From contig NZ_JARVWP010000004.1 in the NCBI RefSeq assembly GCF_029846235.1, positions 1-64,000 of the forward strand: 64,000 bases of DNA, given 5' to 3'. The DNA comes from Bradyrhizobium sp. CER78. GTDB lineage: Bacteria; Pseudomonadota; Alphaproteobacteria; Rhizobiales; Xanthobacteraceae. Positions 30,880 through 40,522 of this stretch are shown in pieces (position 1 is the stretch's first letter; each line of letters begins with the position of its first letter). The notes under the pieces were generated by a model that searched no databases, had not been told where the DNA came from, and worked only from the letters and a program-made list of their open reading frames with translations. The translations under genes were made by a program, and so were the position numbers.

Positions 30880-30905
30880 CGGACAGCGCGACGGCGCGCT
30901 GTCCG
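30880..30905. terminator. Hairpin between ppiD and trpD
   Basis: CGGACAGCGCG (30880-30890) pairs with CGCGCTGTCCG (30895-30905) around ACGG, an 11-bp perfect stem eight bases after the ppiD stop. No T-run follows, so it may reduce but not stop read-through into trpD. Confidence 0.6.
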
Positions 30906-30941
30906 CAGATCAAGCTCCAACAACAGACCCTGAGCCAGCGA

Positions 30942-31955
30942 ATGGACGACCTGAAATCGATCATCGGAAAAGTCGCCACCGGCGCCACGCTGACGCGTGA
31001 AGAAGCAGCGTCCGCCTTCGACAGCATGATGTCGGGCGAAGCCACGCCCTCGCAGATGGGCGGGCTGTTGATGGCGCTGCGGGTGCGCGGCGAGACCGTC
31101 GAGGAAATCACCGGAGCCGTCACCGCGATGCGCGGCAAGATGCTGCCGGTCAAGGCGCCGGCCGAGGCCGTCGACATCGTCGGCACCGGCGGCGACGGCT
31201 CCGGCTCGGTCAACGTCTCGACCTGCGCCGCTTTCATCGTGGCCGGCGCCGGCGTGCCCGTCGCCAAACACGGCAACCGCGCGCTGTCGTCGCGCTCGGG
31301 CGCCGCCGACGTGCTGGCCTCGCTCGGGGTCAAGCTCGATCTGACGCCGGCACAGGTCGGACGCTGCGTCGCGGAGGCCGGCATCGGCTTCATGTTCGCG
31401 CCCGCGCATCATCCGGCGATGAAGAATGTCGGCCCGACCCGGGTCGAGCTCGCCACCCGCACCATCTTCAACCTGCTCGGACCGCTGTCGAACCCGGCCG
31501 GCGTCAAGCGGCAGATGGTCGGCGTGTTCTCGCGGCAGTGGGTGCAGCCGCTGGCGCAGGTGCTGAAGAATCTCGGCTCGGACAAGGTCTGGGTCGTGCA
31601 CGGCTCCGATGGCCTCGATGAGATCACCCTCACCGGTCCGACCTTCGTCGCGACGCTCGAGGACGGCGAGATCAGGACGTCAGAGGTGACGCCCGAGGAG
31701 GCTGGCCTTGGCCGCGTCGGCGGCGAGGCGCTGAAGGGCGGCGATGCCGACGCCAATGCGATCGCGCTCTCCAGCGTGCTCCAGGGCAAGCCGAGCGCCT
31801 ATCGCGACGTCGCCCTGCTCAACGCCGCCGCCGCACTGATCGTGGCCGGCCGCGCCAAGGATCTCAAGGAAGGCGTTGCGATCGGCACCCAGTCGCTCGA
31901 CAGCGGTGCGGCCGCTGCGCGGCTCAAGCATCTGATCGCGGTGTCCAACGGCTGA
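30942..31955 (+). CDS. trpD: Anthranilate phosphoribosyltransferase
   Basis: The 337-residue enzyme transfers phosphoribosyl to anthranilate in tryptophan synthesis. It has the PRPP-binding loop [17 protein letters not shown], the motif [21 protein letters not shown], and the anthranilate-side [17 protein letters not shown]. The length is normal and no glutamine amidotransferase domain is fused. trpE and trpG are not in the window. It is 11 bases before trpC. Confidence 0.97.
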   Translation: MDDLKSIIGKVATGATLTREEAASAFDSMMSGEATPSQMGGLLMALRVRGETVEEITGAVTAMRGKMLPVKAPAEAVDIVGTGGDGSGSVNVSTCAAFIVAGAGVPVAKHGNRALSSRSGAADVLASLGVKLDLTPAQVGRCVAEAGIGFMFAPAHHPAMKNVGPTRVELATRTIFNLLGPLSNPAGVKRQMVGVFSRQWVQPLAQVLKNLGSDKVWVVHGSDGLDEITLTGPTFVATLEDGEIRTSEVTPEEAGLGRVGGEALKGGDADANAIALSSVLQGKPSAYRDVALLNAAAALIVAGRAKDLKEGVAIGTQSLDSGAAAARLKHLIAVSNG

Positions 31956-31966
31956 GAACGAAAATC

Positions 31967-32788
31967 ATGTCCGACATCCTGACCAAGATCGAGGCCTACA
32001 AGCGCGAGGAGATCACCGCCGCAAAGCGCGCGCGTCCGCTCGCCGTCATCGAGGCGCAGGCAAAGGTGGCCTCGGCCCCGCGCGGCTTCGTCCGCGCGCT
32101 CAGGGATAAGCATGCACGCGGCGACTATGCGCTGATCGCGGAAGTGAAGAAGGCCTCGCCCTCGAAGGGGCTGATCCGGGCCGACTTCGATCCGCCCGTG
32201 CTCGCAAAGGCCTATGAAGCCGGCGGCGCGGCCTGCCTGTCGGTGCTGACGGACGCGCCCTCGTTCCAGGGCCATCTCGACTTCATGGTCGCGGCCCGCG
32301 CGGCGACCAGCCTGCCGGTGCTGCGTAAGGATTTCATGTTCGACACCTACCAGGTGGCGGAGGCACGCGCCCATGGCGCCGACTGCATCCTGATCATCAT
32401 AGCCGCGCTCGACGACGCGGCGGCGAAGGAGATCGAGGACGCCGCGCTGTCGTATGGCATGGACGTGCTGATCGAGATCCACGACCGCACCGAGCTCGAC
32501 CGTGCGCTGAAACTTCGCTCGTCGATGATCGGCGTCAACAACCGCAATCTGCGCACCTTCGAGACCACGCTTGTGACCAGCGAGGCGCTGGCACCGCTGA
32601 TCCCGCGCGACCGGATGATCGTCGGCGAGAGCGGCATCTTCACGCCTGACGATCTCGCCCGCCTCGAGCGCGTCGGGATGTCGACCTTCCTGGTCGGCGA
32701 GAGCCTGATGCGCCAGCAGGACGTCACTGCGGCCACCCGCGCCCTGCTGACGCGGCAGGGCGCGCCGCGCGCCACCGCAACGCGCTGA
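31967..32788 (+). CDS. trpC: Indole-3-glycerol phosphate synthase
   Basis: The 273-residue TIM-barrel enzyme closes the indole ring in tryptophan synthesis. Motifs are [20 protein letters not shown] (catalytic Lys and Glu), [34 protein letters not shown] and [12 protein letters not shown], then VGESGI near the end. No TrpF domain is fused. It is linked to trpD upstream and lies four bases before moaC, a joint operon also usual in Rhizobiales. Confidence 0.97.
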   Translation: MSDILTKIEAYKREEITAAKRARPLAVIEAQAKVASAPRGFVRALRDKHARGDYALIAEVKKASPSKGLIRADFDPPVLAKAYEAGGAACLSVLTDAPSFQGHLDFMVAARAATSLPVLRKDFMFDTYQVAEARAHGADCILIIIAALDDAAAKEIEDAALSYGMDVLIEIHDRTELDRALKLRSSMIGVNNRNLRTFETTLVTSEALAPLIPRDRMIVGESGIFTPDDLARLERVGMSTFLVGESLMRQQDVTAATRALLTRQGAPRATATR

Positions 32789-32792
32789 CGCG

Positions 32793-33317
32793 ATGGCGCG
32801 AAAGACCAAGGCCAGGACGACTAAGGCCGAGCCGCCGGGCACGGCCCTCACCCATATCGACGCCAAGGGCGACGCGCGCATGGTCGACGTCTCGGCCAAG
32901 CCGGCGACCGAACGAACCGCGGTCGCCGAAGGCCGCGTCCTGATGAGCAAGGCAACGCTGGCACTGATCGAATCCGGCCAGGCCAAGAAAGGCGATGTAC
33001 TGGCGACGGCGCGGATCGCCGGCATCATGGCGGCGAAGCGGACCTCGGAATTGATCCCGCTCTGCCATCCGCTGGCGCTCACCAAGGTCACGATCGACAT
33101 CGCAACCGACCGCAAGCTGCCCGGCTGCATCGTCCGCGCCAGCGTCAAGGTGACCGGGCCGACCGGCGTCGAGATGGAGGCACTGACCGCGGTCTCGGTC
33201 GCGTGCCTCACGATCTACGACATGATCAAGGCGGTCGAGCGCGGCGTGCGCATCGAGGGCATTCATCTGATCGAGAAGATAGGCGGCAAGTCCGGGCACT
33301 ATCGCGCCGGCGCGTGA
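32793..33317 (+). CDS. moaC: Cyclic pyranopterin monophosphate synthase
   Basis: The 174-residue protein makes cyclic pyranopterin monophosphate in molybdenum cofactor synthesis. The family motif is [20 protein letters not shown] followed by [13 protein letters not shown], then [20 protein letters not shown] and the final KIGGKSG. A basic Lys/Ala-rich N-terminus precedes the core. It is four bases after trpC, so it is the last gene of the ppiD-trpD-trpC-moaC run. Its usual partner moeA is found 14.3 kb away. Confidence 0.96.
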   Translation: MARKTKARTTKAEPPGTALTHIDAKGDARMVDVSAKPATERTAVAEGRVLMSKATLALIESGQAKKGDVLATARIAGIMAAKRTSELIPLCHPLALTKVTIDIATDRKLPGCIVRASVKVTGPTGVEMEALTAVSVACLTIYDMIKAVERGVRIEGIHLIEKIGGKSGHYRAGA

Positions 33318-33643
33318 TCGCAACGGGCGCGCATCGCGGGACTGACAGCTTCAGCTGATCTACCTGTCGGCCGGACGTCTCTATCCCCGTCATCCTGAGG
33401 AGCGCGAAGCGCGTCTCGAAGGATGCACGGCCCGGCTGCTGGCCGTCGATCCTTCGAGGCTCGCTCCGCACGCACCTCAGGATGACGGTGACAGAGCCGA
33501 GCGCAGTCCAACCGCCAATGTCCACAGCCATTCGTTAACCAATCTCGCTAACCCGCGCTCCATTTCGTTTGGATACGACTTTCGCGGGCCGGAGGTGCGC
33601 GAAACCTACTTCCGGGTGAAACGCCTGGAAGCGATAGCGACAC
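33318..33643. other. Intergenic stretch without a gene between moaC and GGDEF-EAL gene
   Basis: Apart from the palindromic repeat at 33387-33488 nothing coding is seen. The last 150 bases hold the probable promoter of the GGDEF-EAL gene, with ttaaccaatctcgctaacc at about 33535-33553, but no clear box pair. Confidence 0.5.
33387..33488. repeat. Palindromic intergenic repeat (CGTCATCCTGAGGAGC type)
   Basis: The left end reads ccgtcatcctgaggagcgcg and the right end cgcacctcaggatgacgg, with aagcgcgtctcgaaggatgc opposite gatccttcgaggctcgctcc. It marks the junction where the accessory block splits moaC from moeA. Confidence 0.85.
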
Positions 33644-36376
33644 ATGAATCCAAACGGCAACGCCTCGTTCAATATCACCTCGGTGATCGGCAGCGGTCCG
33701 ATCCGCTGGCTGATCCTTGGCGGCGCCGTGCTGATGGCCGCGATCGCGATCGGCGCCACCCTGATGGCCGAAAATTTCCGCGAGCGCGCCCTGCACAACA
33801 GCGAGCGCGAGCTCGAGAATACGGTGCTGTTGCTGGCGCGGCATTTCGACCAACAGCTCGACGATCTCGAAGTGGTTCAGCGCGACCTGATCGCGTTCAT
33901 GCGCGACAACGGGATCGCGACGGCTGAGAACTACAAGCGCCGGATGTCGTCCGCCGACGTCCACGCGATGCTGAAGTCCAAGATGGACGCGCTGTCCAAC
34001 GTCGGCAGCCTCAACGTGTTCGACGCCGACGGCGTGCTGATCAACAGCTCGGGCGCCTGGCCGCTGCCGCAGGCCTCGATCGCCGATCGCGACTACTTCA
34101 ACATCTTCAGATCCAGCCCCTACTCGCCCGACATGATGGTCGCGCCGGTGGTCAGCCGCGTCAGCGGAAACTGGACCACCGCCATCGTCCGCAAGGTCAC
34201 CGGTCCGCACGGCGAGTTCCTTGGCGTGGTCGGACGCGGCATCGAGCCGGCGACCTTCGAGAAGTTCTTCTCCACCGTCGCGCTTGGCGAAGGCGCCGCG
34301 ATCGCGATGCACCATCGCGACGGCACGCTGCTGGCGCGCTATCCGCATGTCGAGGAGATGATCGGGAAGAATTTCCGCGCTGGCCCGGCCAGCCAGCAGC
34401 AGGTGTTCGAGCTGCCAGCGAGCACCGCGCGGCTGACCAGCCCGGTCGACGGCAAGGACCGCCTGGTGTCGTCGCGGGCGCTGACCAAATTCCCGATCGT
34501 CGTGGTCGCCACGACCACAACGGAAGCGGCGCTCGCCAACTGGCGCGAGCAGATCGGCATCCTGATCGCGGTGACCGCCGCATCCGTGCTGGCGATCGCG
34601 ATCCTGCTGACGCTGGTGGTGCGCAAGCTGATGCAGCAGCATCGCGCCCAGCAGCAGCGCCTGACGCTGGAGAAGCTGCGGCTCGACACCGCCGTCAACA
34701 ACATGACGCAGGGGCTGTTGCTGTTCGATGCCGCGCAACGGCTGGTGATCTGCAACAAGCGCTATATCGAGATGTACGGATTGTCCGCCGACGTCATCCG
34801 TCCCGGCTGCAGCTTCCGCGACGTCATCATGCATCGCCATTTGACCGGCTCGTTCCAGGGCGACGTCGAGCGCTATGTCAACCTCGTGCTGCGCGACGTC
34901 GGCATCCGCAACACCATGGTGATCGCGACGCCCGACGGGCGCTCGATCCAGGTCGTCAACGAGCCGCTGGCCGATGGCGGCTGGCTTGCGACCCACGAGG
35001 ACGTCACCGAGCGCCGCCGCGCCGAGGAGCGCATCACGCATCTTGCCCACTACGATGCCCTCACCGACCTGCCGAACCGCGCGCTGTTCCACGAGGAGAT
35101 CAAGCGCGAGCTGCCGCACGTCGCGCCCGACAGCCAGCTCGCGGTGCTCTATATCGACATCGACGAATTCAAGGGCGTCAACGACTCGCTCGGCCACATG
35201 GTCGGCGATGAACTGCTCAAATCCGTCGCGCGGACGCTGAGCGGCGTGATCGGCGACGGCGATTTCGTGGCGCGGCTCGGCGGCGACGAATTCGCGATCG
35301 TGCAGACCGACGTGAACAGCGAGCTCGAGGTCAGCGACCTCGTCGCGCGCATCTACGAGGTGATCCGCACGCCCTATCAATGCCTCGGCCACCAGGTCAC
35401 GACCGACGCCAGCATCGGCATCGCGCTGGCGCCGAGGGACGGCACCGATCTCGACCAGATCATGAAGAACGCCGATCTTGCGATGTATGCGGCGAAGTCG
35501 GCCGGCCGGCGCGTCGCGCGCTTCTTCGAGCCGGCGATGGATGCCGACGCCCGCGCCCGCCGGGAGCTCGAGATGGAGTTGCGGCAGACGATCTCGGCCG
35601 GCAGCGGGCTCGAAGTGTATTACCAGCCCTGCGTCGACCTGCGCAGCAACGAGATCACCGGCTGCGAGGCGCTGGTGCGCTGGCGGCACCCAGTGCGCGG
35701 CATGATCTCGCCGGCCGAGTTCGTGCCGATCGCGGAGGAGACCGGCCTGATCAACCAGCTCGGCGAATGGGTGCTGATGACGGCCTGCAAGGAGGCCGTG
35801 AACTGGCCCGATCACATCAGGCTCGCGGTCAACGTTTCGCCGGTCCAGTTCCGCAGCGGCACGCTGGCGCTGAAGGTGATCGGAGCGCTCGCGGCGTCCG
35901 GCCTGTCAGCCGGCCGGCTCGAGCTCGAGATCACCGAGGCCGTGCTGATCCGCGACGACGAGACCGCGCTGGCCGCGCTGCACCAGCTCCGCGCCATCGG
36001 CATCCGGATCGCGCTCGACGATTTCGGCACCGGCTATTCGTCGCTGAGCTATCTGAAGCGCTTCCCGTTCGACAAGATCAAGATCGACCGCTGCTTCGTC
36101 ACCGACATCGCCGACCCGCAAGGCTCGGCCGGCATCGTCGAAGCCGTTGTCAGCATCGCGGCCGAGCGCAGCATGACGACGACGGCGGAAGGCGTCGAGA
36201 CCGCGCAGCAGCAGCAATTGCTGCGCGAGCTCGGCTGTTCGGAAATGCAGGGCTATCTCTTCAGCCCGCCGAAGCCGGCCGCCCAGATCCGCGAGCTGCT
36301 GGCCGAACATCGCCGCGGCCCGGCCGCGGGAACGGGCGCCACGCGCCGGCGCAAGCCTGTCGCCGGCGCGGCGTAA
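33644..36376 (+). CDS. Membrane diguanylate cyclase/phosphodiesterase (Cache-PAS-GGDEF-EAL)
   Basis: The 910-residue protein has a first membrane span at about residues 17-40, a periplasmic Cache-like sensor region at about 45-300 (SIADRDYFNIFRSSPYSPDM), a second span at about 300-325, a PAS-like region at about 345-440 (NMTQGLLLFDAAQRLVICNK), a GGDEF domain with GGDEF at residue 546, and an EAL domain with EAL at 675 plus DDFGTGYSSLSYLKRFP and EGVETAQQQ. Active-site residues of both domains look intact. The RxxD inhibitory site before GGDEF is absent (it reads GDGD). It sets cyclic-di-GMP levels in response to an external ligand. It stands alone, with repeats on both sides. Confidence 0.93.
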   Translation: MNPNGNASFNITSVIGSGPIRWLILGGAVLMAAIAIGATLMAENFRERALHNSERELENTVLLLARHFDQQLDDLEVVQRDLIAFMRDNGIATAENYKRRMSSADVHAMLKSKMDALSNVGSLNVFDADGVLINSSGAWPLPQASIADRDYFNIFRSSPYSPDMMVAPVVSRVSGNWTTAIVRKVTGPHGEFLGVVGRGIEPATFEKFFSTVALGEGAAIAMHHRDGTLLARYPHVEEMIGKNFRAGPASQQQVFELPASTARLTSPVDGKDRLVSSRALTKFPIVVVATTTTEAALANWREQIGILIAVTAASVLAIAILLTLVVRKLMQQHRAQQQRLTLEKLRLDTAVNNMTQGLLLFDAAQRLVICNKRYIEMYGLSADVIRPGCSFRDVIMHRHLTGSFQGDVERYVNLVLRDVGIRNTMVIATPDGRSIQVVNEPLADGGWLATHEDVTERRRAEERITHLAHYDALTDLPNRALFHEEIKRELPHVAPDSQLAVLYIDIDEFKGVNDSLGHMVGDELLKSVARTLSGVIGDGDFVARLGGDEFAIVQTDVNSELEVSDLVARIYEVIRTPYQCLGHQVTTDASIGIALAPRDGTDLDQIMKNADLAMYAAKSAGRRVARFFEPAMDADARARRELEMELRQTISAGSGLEVYYQPCVDLRSNEITGCEALVRWRHPVRGMISPAEFVPIAEETGLINQLGEWVLMTACKEAVNWPDHIRLAVNVSPVQFRSGTLALKVIGALAASGLSAGRLELEITEAVLIRDDETALAALHQLRAIGIRIALDDFGTGYSSLSYLKRFPFDKIKIDRCFVTDIADPQGSAGIVEAVVSIAAERSMTTTAEGVETAQQQQLLRELGCSEMQGYLFSPPKPAAQIRELLAEHRRGPAAGTGATRRRKPVAGAA

Positions 36377-36395
36377 GCTTTTTGGGAGAGGTGGT

Positions 36396-36482
36396 GTAGC
36401 CCGGATGAAGCGAAGCGCAATCCGGGGACTTTGCAGCCCCGATGGACCGCTCCCGGATTTCGCTTCGCTCCATCCGGGCTAC
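36396..36482. repeat. Palindromic intergenic repeat (GTAGCCCGGATG type)
   Basis: The left end reads tgtagcccggatgaagcgaa and the right end cgcttcgctccatccgggct followed by ac. It lies between convergent genes and shares the aagcgaagcg core with 1133-1216. Confidence 0.8.
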
Positions 36483-36496
36483 GGGGGGCTCAAGCT

Positions 36497-37849
36497 CTAG
36501 TTCGGTACCGGCCGCTTCTGCGCGGCCTTGGTGTCGGCATTCTTGGCGTCGGCGTTGACAGTGACGCCGCGCAGCTGATTGAACGCTGCCGCCAGCGCCT
36601 TGTCGTTCTTCTCGTCCGGCGGCACATACGATTGCGAGCCGGTCTGCTCGGCGCCCTCGGCGGAGAGATGCCCGCGCATCGAGGCCTCGCCCTTGATCTC
36701 GGAGCGGGTCTTGAACTCGTCCGGCACGTCCTGCAGCACCTCGATGTCGGGCTTAATGCCGAGCGCCTGGATCGAATGGCCTGACGGCGTGAAGTAGCGC
36801 GCCGTGGTCAGCGCCAGCGCGCCGTTGCCGGCGCCGAGCGGAATGATGGTCTGCACCGAGCCCTTGCCGAACGAGCGGGTGCCGATCAGGGTCGCGCGCT
36901 TGTGATCGTGCAGCGCGCCGGCGACGATCTCCGAGGCCGAGGCCGAACCGCCATTGATCAGCACGACGAGCGGCTTGCCCTTGGTCATGTCGCCGCCATG
37001 GGCGGTGAAGCGCTGGGTCTCTTCCGGATTGCGGCCGCGGGTCGAGACCACCTCGCCGCGCTGCATCAGCGTCGAGGTCACCGAGACCGCCTGGTCGAGC
37101 AGGCCGCCCGGATTGTTGCGGAGGTCGACGACGTAGCCGGCGAGCTTGTCCTGCGGGACTTCCTTCTGGATCTCGCCGATCGCCTTGCGCAGGCCCTCGG
37201 TGGTCTGCTCGTTGAAGGAGGTGATGCGGATATAGCCGATGTCGCCGCCCTCGACGTGATACTTCACCGGGCGGACGCGGATGATCTCGCGGGTGATCGA
37301 GACCTCGATCGGCTTGTCGGCGTCCTTGCGGACGATCTTCAGCCGGATCGAGCTGTTGGGGGCGCCCTTCATCTTGTTGACGGCCTGGTCGAGCGTCATG
37401 CCCTGGATCTGCTCGTCGTCGATCGAGGTGATCACGTCGCCCGACATGATGCCGGCGCGCGAGGCCGGCGTGTCGTCGATCGGCGCCACCACCTTGACGA
37501 AGCCGTCCTCCATCGTGACCTCGATGCCGAGCCCGCCGAACTCGCCATGCGTGGTCTCCTGCATCTCCGCCCAGCCCTTCTCGTTCATGTAGCGGGAGTG
37601 CGGATCGAGCGAGGAGATCATGCCGTTGATCGCGCCCTCGACGAGCTTGGAATCCTCTGGCTTCTCGACGTAATCGGTCTTGATCTTCTCGAACACCTCG
37701 CCGAACAGATTGAGCTGCGAATAGGTGTTGTCGGAATGCGCGGCGGCATTGGCGACGGCGAACAGATGCGCCCCCTGCGGCGAGGCCACGAGCAGGGTGA
37801 GACACGCCCCCGCAACCGTCCCGAGGAAGAAGCCAACATGTTTGCGCAT
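36497..37849 (-). CDS. ctpA: C-terminal processing S41 family peptidase
   Basis: The 450-residue periplasmic protease has a signal or anchor segment (residues 7-22, FFLGTVAGACLTLLVA), a PDZ domain at about 100-180 (GGLGIEVTMEDGFVKV), and a serine/lysine catalytic domain with Ser304 in GGSASASEIVAGAL and Lys329 in GTRSFGKGSVQ, the 25-residue spacing known from Prc. It trims proteins from their C-termini. The C-terminal 60 residues are low-complexity Ala/Lys/Asp. In many Rhizobiales the gene is near rppH and divK, which are absent here. Confidence 0.95.
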   Translation of the reverse strand: MRKHVGFFLGTVAGACLTLLVASPQGAHLFAVANAAAHSDNTYSQLNLFGEVFEKIKTDYVEKPEDSKLVEGAINGMISSLDPHSRYMNEKGWAEMQETTHGEFGGLGIEVTMEDGFVKVVAPIDDTPASRAGIMSGDVITSIDDEQIQGMTLDQAVNKMKGAPNSSIRLKIVRKDADKPIEVSITREIIRVRPVKYHVEGGDIGYIRITSFNEQTTEGLRKAIGEIQKEVPQDKLAGYVVDLRNNPGGLLDQAVSVTSTLMQRGEVVSTRGRNPEETQRFTAHGGDMTKGKPLVVLINGGSASASEIVAGALHDHKRATLIGTRSFGKGSVQTIIPLGAGNGALALTTARYFTPSGHSIQALGIKPDIEVLQDVPDEFKTRSEIKGEASMRGHLSAEGAEQTGSQSYVPPDEKNDKALAAAFNQLRGVTVNADAKNADTKAAQKRPVPN

Positions 37850-38035
37850 TATCCGTGATCCCTTCGCTAGCGGCCGGCAACGTTTCGCAACATACGGCCC
37901 ACCTCACCCCGACGCGGGGCACCACACAACGGCTTTTTGGTCGGATCAAGGCCGCCCCGTCCCCGGACCATTACGGTCCTGTCACGATGCCTCGGTCAGC
38001 GCCAAATCAACAACTTAGTCAGCACCCAGTCAGCC

Positions 38036-39223
38036 TCAAGTCAGCTCCCGGTCGGCCTCTGGCCCAGCCTCCCGCAACCCGTTCTGCCAGGTCGACGGCC
38101 GGGTCCCGAATCCGCGCTTGGCCCGGGTGCCCAGCCAATAGCCAAACTGCGGGGGAACATTGCGAAATGGCCCTTCAACCCCGAGTTTCAATGCCGCATC
38201 CATCGGCCAGTTGGGGTTATTGAGGATTTCACGGCCGACCGCGATCAAATCTGCTTGTTTATCACGCAGGATCTGCTCGGCCTGGTCACCATGGATGATC
38301 AGGCCGACCGCCATGGTCATGATATCGGCATGGGCGCGGACATATTCCGCCAGCGGCACCTGATAGTTGTATTTGATCTCCTTGCCGAGGATCGGCGCCA
38401 TCTCGCTGATTCCGCCCGACGAGCAGTCGATCACGTCGACGCCCTTGGGCTTCAGGATCGCCGCCAGCCGGGCGCTTTGCTCCGGACCCCAGCCGGCATT
38501 GTCCTCGACCGACAGCCGCACGAACAGCGGCTTGTGATCCGGCCAGTGCGCGCGCACCGCCTCGGTCACCTCGATCAGGAAACGCATCCGATTGGCTTCC
38601 GAGCCGCCATATTCGTCGCTGCGCTGGTTGGAGCGCCCGGAGAGGAATTCGTGCACGAGATAGCCGTGGGCGCCGTGCAGTTCGAGCACCTCGAAGCCGG
38701 CCTCGTGCGCACGCCGCGCCGCCTGCCCCCAGGCCGCGACGAGGTCCTTCACCTCGTGCGTCTCAAGCGCCCGCGGCACCGGCCAGCGCTCGCTGTGAGC
38801 GATCGCGCTCGGTGCCACCGGCGTCCAGGCATCCCAATCCTCGATCTCGGCGCTGCGTTCGAGCGGACGGTCGCCCTCCCAGGGGCGGCTCGCCCGCGCC
38901 TTGCGGCCGGAATGACCGAGCTGGATGCCGGCGACCGCGTTCTGCTGCTTGATGAAGCTCGCGACACGGCTGAGCGGCGCGATGAACTTGTCGTCCCAGA
39001 TGCCGAGGTCGCCGATGGTGCCGCAACCGCGGCGTTCGACCTTGGTCGATTCGACGATCACGAGGCCGGCGCCGCCGGCGGCGAACTTGCCGGCATTCAT
39101 CAAATGCCAGTCGGTCGGAAAGCCCTTCTCGGCCGAATATTGATGCATCGGCGGCACCACGATGCGGTTCTTCAGCGTGACGCCGCGGATGGTCATCGGC
39201 GAAAACAGCAGCATGTCGGACAT
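38036..39223 (-). CDS. Old Yellow Enzyme family NADH:flavin oxidoreductase
   Basis: The 395-residue FMN protein resembles the YqjM (class III) branch: LKNRIVVPPMHQYSAEKGFP at the N-terminus, GIQLGHSGRKA (His-x-x-Arg pair), ELHGAHGYLVHEFLSGRSNQ, and NAGWGPEQ. It reduces activated double bonds, for example of enones, with NAD(P)H. The C-terminal part around the YWLGTRAKRGFG segment is a divergent tail. It stands alone and reads away from the small exported protein gene. The substrate is not evident. Confidence 0.93.
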   Translation of the reverse strand: MSDMLLFSPMTIRGVTLKNRIVVPPMHQYSAEKGFPTDWHLMNAGKFAAGGAGLVIVESTKVERRGCGTIGDLGIWDDKFIAPLSRVASFIKQQNAVAGIQLGHSGRKARASRPWEGDRPLERSAEIEDWDAWTPVAPSAIAHSERWPVPRALETHEVKDLVAAWGQAARRAHEAGFEVLELHGAHGYLVHEFLSGRSNQRSDEYGGSEANRMRFLIEVTEAVRAHWPDHKPLFVRLSVEDNAGWGPEQSARLAAILKPKGVDVIDCSSGGISEMAPILGKEIKYNYQVPLAEYVRAHADIMTMAVGLIIHGDQAEQILRDKQADLIAVGREILNNPNWPMDAALKLGVEGPFRNVPPQFGYWLGTRAKRGFGTRPSTWQNGLREAGPEADRELT

Positions 39224-39434
39224 TCGCTTCCTCGCAGAGCGTCGTTACCCGGCGCGCCGGGCCGATCTTGGCTTTCCCAGCGACGATATACGCGCCGCGC
39301 GATGACCGATAGAGGCACGCCGTGGCCACGCGCGTTCGTCGAAATTGTCTGTTCCACCGCATCGAAATTATTGCGCGCGGAGGAAATCATGATCGCCGCG
39401 CGCGTTGTCTCTGGCAACCCGAAGGAGGAAACTC

Positions 39435-39842
39435 ATGAGGACCAGCACAATCGCGTTGTTCATCGCCGGTGTCATGGCAACCGGCCCGATGATCACGGGA
39501 CAGGCAGCTGCCCAGAACCTGCAAAACGAGGCCGATAAGGGCGCCAAGACCCGCAACTCCGGTGAATCCGGTTATGTCGGCAACCAGGATAGACCCGGCG
39601 CGGCCGCCACGCCTCCGGGACGCCCCGATGCCACAACCGATTCCACGAATGCCGCGACATCTCCGAGCGCCCAGAATTCGGGGACCGGAATCAGCGGAGC
39701 GCCGGGTAACAAGAACGGGCCGCCGGCCAAGGGACAGAGCACGGTGGGCTCGAATTCGCAGAACCAGCATGTTCGGCAACAGGATCCTTCAAACGTCAAG
39801 GGATTGCCCGGCAACAAGAGCGGCGAGCCTGCGAAACGCTAA
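39435..39842 (+). CDS. Small exported low-complexity protein
   Basis: The 135-residue reading frame has an excellent ribosome binding site (AAGGAGG six bases before ATG) and a Sec signal peptide (MRTSTIALFIAGVMATGPMI, cleavage after QAAA). The mature part is rich in Gly, Asn, Pro, Ser and Thr, with repeats such as SGAPGNKNGPPAKGQ and VKGLPGNKSGEPAKR. No domain or active residue is recognisable and it is probably disordered. There are no Cys residues. Similar exported proteins occur in Bradyrhizobium, with unknown function. It is not in an operon. Confidence 0.75.
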   Translation: MRTSTIALFIAGVMATGPMITGQAAAQNLQNEADKGAKTRNSGESGYVGNQDRPGAAATPPGRPDATTDSTNAATSPSAQNSGTGISGAPGNKNGPPAKGQSTVGSNSQNQHVRQQDPSNVKGLPGNKSGEPAKR

Positions 39843-39931
39843 CGCCTGCCGGTCTTCAACGGAAGCGACGCCGATCAATGAGCCTGATCGGCGTCGCTTG
39901 AATTACGCTGCTGATCGGATCAGTTCTGATC

Positions 39932-40081
39932 CTACTGAGCGGGTTTCCGGCTCGCCGACACATCCGTCGGGCAGTTCGCGCCGCATGCAATCGCTTTCTT
40001 CTGGTCGCCGACACGCCACACCAGCAGCGCGACCAGGACAATGATGGTGACCGTAAGCTTGGCCAATGTGTCGTGATTCAA
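39932..40081 (-). CDS. Possible small single-span membrane protein (49 aa, TTG start)
   Basis: The frame encodes MNHDTLAKLTVTIIVLVALL then VWRVGDQKKAIACGANCPTD and SASRKPAQ. One membrane span at about residues 7-23 is followed by a basic patch and two cysteines (ACGANC). The TTG start has GGAG six bases upstream; a longer frame extends without support. No family is recognised and the start codon is rare, so this is a moderate call. Confidence 0.4.
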   Translation of the reverse strand: MNHDTLAKLTVTIIVLVALLVWRVGDQKKAIACGANCPTDVSASRKPAQ

Positions 40082-40522
40082 TTTCAGCTCCGAACAACAA
40101 TCGGCATAACCAGGAAAATCAGTTGCACGCAGAATATGGCCCAGCGAGACTTCGGAGGCCGATGCCGGGATCATCGACCAGACCCGGATTCTAATCGGGT
40201 TGATCGACGTCATCATGATACGACCGCGGCGCGGCCTGCAACCTTCTCGGCCTGCATGGCAGCACGGCACAGCCGCAGACGGCTGGAACATTCGCCGCCG
40301 TGTGCCGTTCAGTCGCCGTGCTCTGAATCATTGCCCCAGAGGCACACAACACCTCCTGCGGCCCCAGTCGTCACGCTGGGGCCGTAAAATATTCGAGTTC
40401 CACGCACCCCGGGGAGCAGGGTGGACGGAGTCCGCAGCGATCTTGCGGGAACCGCGCGTCAATGACGCGGCGTCAAGTCGCCGATCCCTAGCCCAAATGG
40501 GCTACGTCCGCATTACCAATTG
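40082..40522. other. Intergenic stretch without a clear gene
   Basis: About 440 bases between the small membrane gene and the orphan binding protein. Overlapping open frames exist but have no start support or protein-like composition. One strong hairpin is at 40359-40384. No promoter is evident. Confidence 0.5.
40359..40384. terminator. GC-rich hairpin followed by an A/T-rich run
   Basis: CGGCCCCAG (40359-40367) pairs with CTGGGGCCG (40376-40384) around an eight-base loop; TAAAATATT follows on the plus strand. It could end a plus-strand transcript, although no gene is seen there, or mark the 3' end of the binding-protein transcript. Confidence 0.4.

Noticed and set aside
33530-33553. CtrA-like TTAACC ... 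CTAACC before the GGDEF-EAL gene
   Set aside because: Spacing and second half-site do not fit TTAA-N7-TTAA.
33548-35815. A 755-codon open frame on the minus strand
   Set aside because: It is opposite the GGDEF-EAL gene, whose domains and motifs are intact. The translation has the His/Arg/Asp-rich composition of an antisense shadow.
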